From Leptospira mayottensis 200901116 (lineage in GTDB: Bacteria > Spirochaetota > Leptospiria > Leptospirales > Leptospiraceae): DNA of 17,500 nucleotides. Below the pieces are notes generated by a model. The model searched no databases. It saw only the letters and a list, made by a program, of their open reading frames with translations, and was not told where the DNA came from. Position 1 is the first letter of the stretch, and the number at the start of each line of letters is the position of its first letter. The translations under genes were made by a program, and so were the position numbers. This document shows positions 1-17,500 of this stretch, piece by piece. The stretch covers positions 1,730,001 through 1,747,500 of the forward strand of contig NZ_CP024871.1 of the NCBI RefSeq assembly GCF_000306675.2. Direction: 5' to 3'.

Positions 1-685
<685 letters not shown>

Positions 686-686
686 T

Positions 687-2292
<1,606 letters not shown>

Positions 2293-2723
2293 TGAAAGAG
2301 AGTTCATTCTAGATCGGTTCGAAAAAAACTTACAAAAATATCGAACCAAAATTTGCTCCCTCTTGCAAAAGATAAAAGAGAATACGATCCGGTGGTCGTT
2401 ATTTTATGGATTGTATTGTTCTCAAAAAATATGTTCAAATTGTATTTACGACGTAGTTTTTTGAAAGAGGGAGCGAAAGTTAAAACTTCTCGGAGATTTC
2501 TTTTTTGACAAGGGTCGCTTTTTTATTTTGTCCGATTCAGGGTCTTATTGAAAAAGTAAGGGGATCAGTTGTGTTTCCCACATGTTTTATTATTTATCGG
2601 AAAAAATAAAAATTGTGCCGATGAGAATTTATTTGATTCATAAGCTTCAAAATTAAAACTTATAGATTCTACAAATTTCAAGTAAATGAAATCGGATGGA
2701 AGAAAAACTAATTTCTGAATATT
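2293..2723. other. Intergenic region with a long inverted repeat
   Basis: About 430 bases without a credible gene. Its main structure is the inverted repeat at 2355-2474 (listed separately). A TTGACA hexamer at 2505-2510 has no good -10 partner at normal spacing. The rest is AT-rich sequence in which I see nothing more. Confidence 0.4.
2355..2474. repeat. 120-bp segment bounded by 16-bp inverted repeats
   Basis: The left arm GCTCCCTCTTGCAAAA (2355-2370) and the reverse complement of the right arm (2459-2474), GCTCCCTCTTTCAAAA, match at 15 of 16 bases. Just inside, GAGAATACGATCC on the left partly matches the complement of GGATTGTATTGTTCTC on the right, so the fold could extend inward. No run of T follows directly, which argues against a simple terminator. 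No clear target duplication is visible. It could be a small MITE-like element or a structured RNA or DNA feature. Confidence 0.5.
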
Positions 2724-3723
<1,000 letters not shown>

Positions 3724-4065
3724 TTAAGAAAGATCTCGAATTAAGTCTTCGATCTCTTGGATCTTATTAAAATCTTTTTCCGTATAGTTCATATAGAGAT
3801 CATATTCCGATTCCGAAATTTTGTCGCAACGAATCACTTTGACCGGGATTTGAATTGCTCCGGAAAGACTAATCGTTCCTAGTTTGAGTTCTAAGATTGT
3901 TCCAGGTTCAATGGGAGAGTCGGTTCTATGGAGCAGACCTTTCAGGATATTTTCAGCCAATCGAAGGTTTTGACCGGCCAATTGACTCAGATAGACAGTG
4001 ACAGTGTTTGGAATTCTATTATAATGCATGGCACAACGATGCAAAACTCTACCGGATTTGATCAA
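3724..4065 (-). CDS. PilZ-like domain protein (TTG start)
   Basis: A 113-residue protein if started at the TTG at 4063-4065, which has a good ribosome site five bases away. The middle part, NILKGLLHRTDSPIEPGTILELKL, followed by the IPVKVIRC strand, a YDLYMNYT strand and the C-terminal helix KDFNKIQEIEDLIRDL, fits the PilZ pattern: a six-strand barrel closed by a helix. The cyclic-di-GMP-binding RxxxR and D/NxSxxG motifs are not clean here (the N-terminus reads RVLHRCAMHYNR and the second motif is LAENILKG), so ligand binding is uncertain. No signal peptide. It may be a degenerate PilZ or an unrelated small barrel. Confidence 0.55.
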   Translation of the reverse strand: MIKSGRVLHRCAMHYNRIPNTVTVYLSQLAGQNLRLAENILKGLLHRTDSPIEPGTILELKLGTISLSGAIQIPVKVIRCDKISESEYDLYMNYTEKDFNKIQEIEDLIRDLS

Positions 4066-4070
4066 GCAAA

Positions 4071-4075
4071 ATCCT
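4071..4075 (-). promoter_or_regulatory. Ribosome binding site that sets the TTG start
   Basis: On the minus strand this reads AGGAT, followed by five bases and then TTG at 4065-4063. The next in-frame ATG (4029-4027) has no comparable site, so the TTG is the better start for the PilZ-like gene. Confidence 0.55.
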
Positions 4076-4159
4076 AAAATTTCTTCCGGAGACTGGAGTT
4101 TCTTATATTAAATTTTTATTATATTTCTGTTTTAACACACTTTCGGTAATACAAAATGT

Positions 4160-5383
<1,224 letters not shown>

Positions 5384-5460
5384 TTACCTACCAAGATTTC
5401 AAGAATGCGATTCTCTGAAAATTGAATTTTTACTTGGCTTGTTACGGAAAAAATCCTAGT

Positions 5461-5478
5461 TTGAAAAAAGTTTTTCAA
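5461..5478. promoter_or_regulatory. Palindrome between serA and the lipoprotein gene
   Basis: TTGAAAAAAGTTTTTCAA is a perfect inverted repeat with 8-bp arms around AG. It lies about 80 bases upstream of serA and 95 bases upstream of the lipoprotein start. It could be an operator serving either divergent gene, or chance in AT-rich DNA. Confidence 0.3.
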
Positions 5479-5559
5479 AGACGAAATTGGATCTTCTTTT
5501 TTGGAATTCTCTGGTTCTTATGGAATTTTCTTTCAAATCCAAGGTATACTAAAAAAATT

Positions 5560-5565
5560 GGGGGA
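5560..5565 (+). promoter_or_regulatory. Ribosome binding site for the lipoprotein TTG start
   Basis: GGGGGA, then seven bases, then TTG at 5573. A second G-rich run at 5575-5581 sits only three bases before the TTG at 5585, which is less well spaced. Confidence 0.4.
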
Positions 5566-5572
5566 AACAATT

Positions 5573-6124
5573 TTGGGGGAGCTTTTGAAGATTCTGTTTT
5601 TCATTTTTCTTTTTTGTTTCAGCCTGTTTATAGGAATCGGTTGTTCTTCTCGCGATCCTATCCGTCGAACTCCCGAACCAGCTCTCGAACAGGTTTTATT
5701 CAATTCGGATTCTCTCTGTCCTGGATTTCACTTTTTTTGCTTTGGTGGGGACACTAGATCCTTGAATTTTCGAGGTGTTTTTAAGAATTCAACTTCTGAA
5801 AAATCTATCTTTCTAGATTACTATCTCAGTTCTTTTGAGGTCAGTTTTCCGGTCGGAGTTTCCTTAAAACTTGACGGAGCCTGGTTCAATCTTCGCAAAG
5901 TAGGAACCGATTATTCTGATTCCGTCCGAATTTCTTCTTTTGTTCCGATGGAAGTCGCCGATAAAATCATTCATGCAAAGGAAATCGCATTCAGTTTCTC
6001 CTCCAGAGAAAAAACGACAAACCAATTTTTTTCTCCCGTAGAGGCGGAAAAATTTCAATTCCTATTAAAATCGCTTCGAGAAAAATTGGATACTCAATCA
6101 AAGTTGAATATTCTGAATCCTTGA
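5573..6124 (+). CDS. Putative lipoprotein of unknown function
   Basis: A 183-residue protein from the TTG at 5573, chosen because GGGGGA at 5560-5565 sits seven bases upstream and the result begins with a compact signal peptide: [10 protein letters not shown], then a hydrophobic run ending LFIGIGC at residues 18-24. Cys24 would be lipidated. The frame is open further upstream to 5501, but that adds an unlikely leader. Another TTG at 5585 would give a shorter version. The mature part has two further Cys (49 and 56) in [11 protein letters not shown], mixed strands, and a charged C-terminus. I recognise no domain. It is followed by transposon remnants, so probably stands alone. Confidence 0.65.
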   Translation: MGELLKILFFIFLFCFSLFIGIGCSSRDPIRRTPEPALEQVLFNSDSLCPGFHFFCFGGDTRSLNFRGVFKNSTSEKSIFLDYYLSSFEVSFPVGVSLKLDGAWFNLRKVGTDYSDSVRISSFVPMEVADKIIHAKEIAFSFSSREKTTNQFFSPVEAEKFQFLLKSLREKLDTQSKLNILNP

Positions 6125-6173
6125 TTTTTTTTGCTTTGAAACGAGTGAGTGTTGATCTTTGAGTATTTTTGAA

Positions 6174-6381
<208 letters not shown>

Positions 6382-6439
6382 ATAATTTAAATGTAAAATT
6401 TGATATTTCCAAGTTTGTAGATGGGAATTTCAAGCCTAC

Positions 6440-6531
6440 ATCCAAAGCCTTGAGGTGTGGGAATTCCTACGTTTTGTTATTAACGGTTAAAAGCGATCTC
6501 AAAACCTCGAAAATATCTTAGGACAGGCTTT
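6440..6531. repeat. MITE-like dispersed repeat, copy C (worn)
   Basis: GTGGGAATTCCTACGTTTTG at 6457-6476 matches the copy A segment GTAGGAACTCCCACGTTTTG (complement of 3408-3427) at 17 of 20 bases, all differences being transitions. Further on, TTAGGACAGGCTTT at 6518-6531 lines up with the complement of the copy A left terminus, TTAAGACGGGTTCT. The left portion has diverged. It ends about 12 bases from the stop of the large TPR gene. Ends are approximate. Confidence 0.45.
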
Positions 6532-6543
6532 AAAAATAAATTT

Positions 6544-10234
<3,691 letters not shown>

Positions 10235-10289
10235 GGAAAAAACTCTCCCTTAAATTGTGTAAACCCTATTTGAACCAAAAAAAAATTTA

Positions 10290-10303
10290 TGTCCTATACA
10301 GGA
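10290..10303. promoter_or_regulatory. Palindrome overlapping a possible -10 in the divergent spacer
   Basis: GTCCTATACAGGAC has 5-bp arms (GTCCT/AGGAC) around ATAC. Its centre contains TATACA (10294-10299), a possible -10 for the + strand CBM48 gene, with TTGAAC at 10269-10274 as a poorly spaced -35 (19 bases). A repressor bound here would block that promoter. Speculative. Confidence 0.3.
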
Positions 10304-10379
10304 CTCGATTTGATTTCTGTGAAAGCGACCACGGATTTGCCTTATGCTTTTTCAGAAATTGATCGAACTTGTATCCAGA

Positions 10380-11255
<876 letters not shown>

Positions 11256-11257
11256 AC

Positions 11258-12043
<786 letters not shown>

Positions 12044-12119
12044 TAGTGATATTGAATTTCAAGTTTTCATCTGGATATGGACTTTTTGTGTGATTGAACG
12101 TTAAGTCTCTTTTTGAATA

Positions 12120-13088
<969 letters not shown>

Positions 13089-13099
13089 GATTTCCTCAA

Positions 13100-13114
13100 T
13101 TAGAATGATTCTAA
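13100..13114. promoter_or_regulatory. Fur/PerR-like operator upstream of trxB
   Basis: TTAGAATGATTCTAA is a perfect palindrome with 7-bp arms and one central base. The general Fur-superfamily box is 7-1-7 with AATnATT at the core, and the Bacillus PerR box is TTATAATnATTATAA; this site differs from it by one symmetric change. It lies 12-26 bases before the trxB ATG. Read on the minus strand it includes TAGAAT, which could serve as a -10 hexamer, so a bound regulator would block transcription. Leptospira is known to have PerR-type regulators. Which Fur-family member binds is not known. Confidence 0.55.
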
Positions 13115-13140
13115 ACTTGATCTATTTTTAGACTCTTCCG

Positions 13141-13194
<54 letters not shown>

Positions 13195-13205
13195 AGAACT
13201 TTTAA

Positions 13206-13313
13206 AGACTGTCTCAAAAACCTCAAGATGTAGAAATTCTGTAATTTTTAAACGACAGGAAAAACCGCATAAAAGTGATGTAAACTGTAAATGTAGGAAC
13301 TCCAGCGGTTTTG
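13206..13313. repeat. MITE-like dispersed repeat, copy B
   Basis: The segment 13248-13268 is identical over 21 bases to the complement of 3443-3463 in copy A. Before it, GTCTCAAAAACCTCAAGATG (13211-13230) aligns with the right terminus of copy A read on the other strand. After it, GTAGGAACTCC (13293-13303) matches copy A again. The far end is worn, so the right boundary is approximate. It lies in the spacer between trxB and the SGNH/MBOAT operon, 130 bases upstream of the latter, where it could affect expression. Confidence 0.6.
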
Positions 13314-13401
13314 ACGAATGAGAAAGGTTTGGATTTACGTTTGAATTACTTACAAAATCATCACTAGTTGATTTTGACCTTGAAGAAGAAAGATAGAATT
13401 C

Positions 13402-13416
13402 GCTTGCCAGGCAAGC
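13402..13416. promoter_or_regulatory. GC-rich palindrome before the acetylation operon
   Basis: GCTTGCCAGGCAAGC is a perfect inverted repeat with 7-bp arms and one central A, strikingly GC-rich for this AT-rich spacer. It lies 26 bases upstream of the ATG at 13443. It could be an operator or, as RNA, a hairpin in the leader near the ribosome site. No T run follows, so it is not an obvious terminator. Confidence 0.4.
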
Positions 13417-13425
13417 CTTGTATTT

Positions 13426-16209
<2,784 letters not shown>

Positions 16210-16770
16210 ATTTAGATTCTTGTTTTATAATTTTTTCATAGGAACTTTTGTTCGTGTATTTGGGATTTCTTTTGTAAGATTTAAAAGACTGATTCTATGC
16301 GAGATTTTTTTGGAATCGTATTCTATAACGATTCTAAGAGGTGTAGATTTATTAAAAATCGGTTATAGAATCTTTTGGCATTTATAGAAAAGCTTCAAAG
16401 TTTTGTAAAATTCAATGTCTAAGAATTGGAATTGAATGATTTGATATAACGACACTTTTTATGACCTGAGATTTAGAGGAATCAAATTGGTGCCGATCGC
16501 CTAAAACGTAAAAACGATCTTCAGGATCGCATTTTAATATCCTCGAAATCCGGTCGCTTCGTAAATTAAATTTCAGGATGTAAAACCGTAACAGTGTGGA
16601 CTCCGGGAAGAAGAATTACAACTTGTATGATTTTCTGAAAGAGTGGATTACAATTTTATAATCCGAATACAACAATAATATTCCCAAACCAAAAACAGTT
16701 TAGGACAATACTTGCGTCGCATTTTGGGGATAAATCGAAATAAAATAATCAATTCAAAATGATTGACTAA
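16210..16770. other. Long intergenic region before the insertion sequence
   Basis: About 560 AT-rich bases with no credible gene. It contains overlapping hairpins at 16313-16371 (listed separately), a small CGATC/GATCG hairpin followed by ATTTTAAT at 16511-16535, and a perfect GGATTA/TAATCC inverted repeat at 16645-16664. Nothing else is recognised. Confidence 0.4.
16313..16371. repeat. Two mutually exclusive hairpins downstream of the MBOAT gene
   Basis: GAATCG (16313-16318) can pair with CGATTC (16329-16334). Alternatively ATTCTATAACGATT (16320-16333) can pair with AATCGGTTATAGAAT (16357-16371), with one bulged base. The two folds share 16329-16333, so only one can form. About 110 bases beyond the MBOAT stop; no gene close downstream for it to control. 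Confidence 0.4.
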
Positions 16771-16823
16771 GAGCCGGTCTCAAAACTGGTTGTACTTTTG
16801 AATCGTAATTATTTACTTGTGAA

Positions 16824-17171
16824 ATGGACAAATATTATTCAGAGATCCCCGATGCACTTTGGGAAAAAATAGAACCATTAATCCCAAAAGTTAGGGCAAA
16901 TCTCCAAGGAGGTCGCAATCGATTACCTACAAGAGTGGTAATGGCGGGGATCATCTATCGAATGAAAACAGGCTGTCAGTGGCGGGCAATTCCGAGTAAC
17001 TTCGGATCTGGTCAAACTTGTCACAGAAGATTCCAAGAATGGGAGCGAGCGGGAGTATTCAAAAAGGTTTATAAATCTATTTTAAAATATTATGATGTGA
17101 AGAATAAGATAGCATGGGACTGGGCCTCGATGGATTCCGCAATTGTTAAAGCTCCCAAAGGGGGAGTTTAA
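16824..17171 (+). CDS. IS5-family transposase, N-terminal frame (OrfA)
   Basis: A 115-residue product beginning MDKYYSEIPDALWEKIEPLIP, the N-terminal domain usual in IS5/IS427-type transposases, followed by RVVMAGIIYRMKTGCQWRAIP and the helix pair TCHRRFQEWERAGVFKKVYK. WASMDSAIVKAPKGG near the end carries the first Asp of the DDE triad. The frame stops at 17169-17171 just after a run of A and G bases, and the rest of the catalytic domain lies one frame back. Such elements make the full enzyme by frameshifting, so OrfA alone is unlikely to transpose. Confidence 0.85.
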   Translation: MDKYYSEIPDALWEKIEPLIPKVRANLQGGRNRLPTRVVMAGIIYRMKTGCQWRAIPSNFGSGQTCHRRFQEWERAGVFKKVYKSILKYYDVKNKIAWDWASMDSAIVKAPKGGV

Positions 17172-17500
17172 CCGGCAAAAACCCTACAGACCGCGCCAAA
17201 TTAGGGGTTAAACGGCATATTCTTACGGATGGAAATGGAATTCCATTGGCCATAACATTGAGTGGAGCCAATGTTCATGACAAGCATAACGTAAAAGAGA
17301 CTTTAAATTCAATCCTGATTTTTTCCGGTAGAAGAAAAAAGAAACCAAAACATCTCTGTCTTGATAAAGGATATGACTTTAAAGATACGGAAAAATTAAT
17401 TAGAAGAAGAAATATCCGGCCTCACATTCGAAGAAGAGGCGAGAAACCATTGATCGGTAAATATAAAGGAAAGCCTCGAAGATGGGTCGTTGAAAGAACG
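17150..17500 (+). CDS. IS5-family transposase, C-terminal frame (OrfB, incomplete)
   Basis: This frame opens after a TAA at 17147-17149, has no good start of its own and runs off the window. It reads GSLTGKNPTDRAKLGVKRH, the typical sequence after the first catalytic Asp, then ILTDGNGIPLAITLSGANVH, then LCLDKGYD with the second Asp of the DDE triad, and ends in RRWVVERT, where the Glu is the third catalytic residue. So all three DDE residues are present across the two frames. Only about the last tenth to fifth of the protein is missing. Confidence 0.8.
17157..17165 (+). promoter_or_regulatory. Probable frameshift site joining OrfA and OrfB
   Basis: AAAGGGGGA lies just before the OrfA stop. 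Reading moved back by one base here continues without interruption into OrfB, matching how IS427-type transposases are normally expressed. Polymerase slippage on the G run could do the same. A simple mutation that broke one gene is also possible. Confidence 0.5.

Larger units (their letters stand above)
16771..17500 (+). mobile_element. IS5-like insertion sequence, left part (cut by window edge)
   Basis: The outer end is probably GAGCCGGTCTCAAAACTGG from 16771, preceded by CTAA, consistent with the short TA-containing target of IS5-family (IS427-type) elements. Fifty-three bases inside it begins a transposase split into two frames (16824-17171 and 17150 onward). The right end lies beyond the window. 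The boundary is inferred from resemblance to the termini of the MITE-like repeat at 3353-3505. Confidence 0.65.

Noticed and set aside
5545..5550. TATACT as a -10 box for the lipoprotein gene
   Set aside because: The hexamer is good, but there is no acceptable -35 at 16-18 bases.

Overview
The window is about 17.5 kb of AT-rich bacterial chromosome that reads as Leptospira (a spirochaete). This rests on several things seen together: frequent TTG starts, short AAGGA/AGGAA ribosome sites, an IS110-type transposase remnant of the kind found in this genus, and a very large TPR protein with an acidic repeat-rich N-terminus and one membrane segment, which looks like a spirochaetal periplasmic-flagellar collar protein. 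I cannot name the species.

Layout. Positions 1-1565 hold a tightly packed + strand operon: the tail of an aldo/keto reductase, a DUF309 protein and an alpha/beta hydrolase, which overlap or nearly abut. Positions 1566-2076 are mostly non-coding with a possible broken exported-protein gene. A 71-aa protein of unknown function follows (2077-2292), then a spacer with a long-armed inverted repeat. Three minus-strand genes follow: a PaaI-type thioesterase, a PilZ-like protein started at TTG, and serA (serine biosynthesis). A small lipoprotein gene points away from serA. Positions 6125-6543 are a graveyard holding the head of an IS110-family transposase and a worn dispersed repeat.

Positions 6544-10191 (minus) encode the 1215-aa TPR membrane protein. 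Divergent from it are a secreted protein with two glycogen-binding-like (CBM48/E-set) domains and a membrane-anchored protein with an EF-hand-like loop. Convergent on these is trxB (thioredoxin reductase). Directly upstream of trxB lies a perfect 7-1-7 palindrome with the form of a Fur/PerR box, suggesting peroxide or metal control of the thioredoxin system.

Positions 13443-16209 form a two-gene, 11-bp-overlapping operon: a membrane-anchored SGNH hydrolase-like protein and an MBOAT acyltransferase, together a probable O-acetylation system for a surface glycan. The window ends in a 5'-complete, 3'-truncated IS5-like insertion sequence whose transposase is split into two frames.

The most interesting non-coding signal is a small dispersed repeat with three copies (3353-3505, about 6440-6531, about 13206-13313). 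The first is bounded by terminal inverted repeats that closely resemble the outer end of the IS at 16771, including the ACTAA next to it. This suggests a MITE family mobilised by that IS or a relative.
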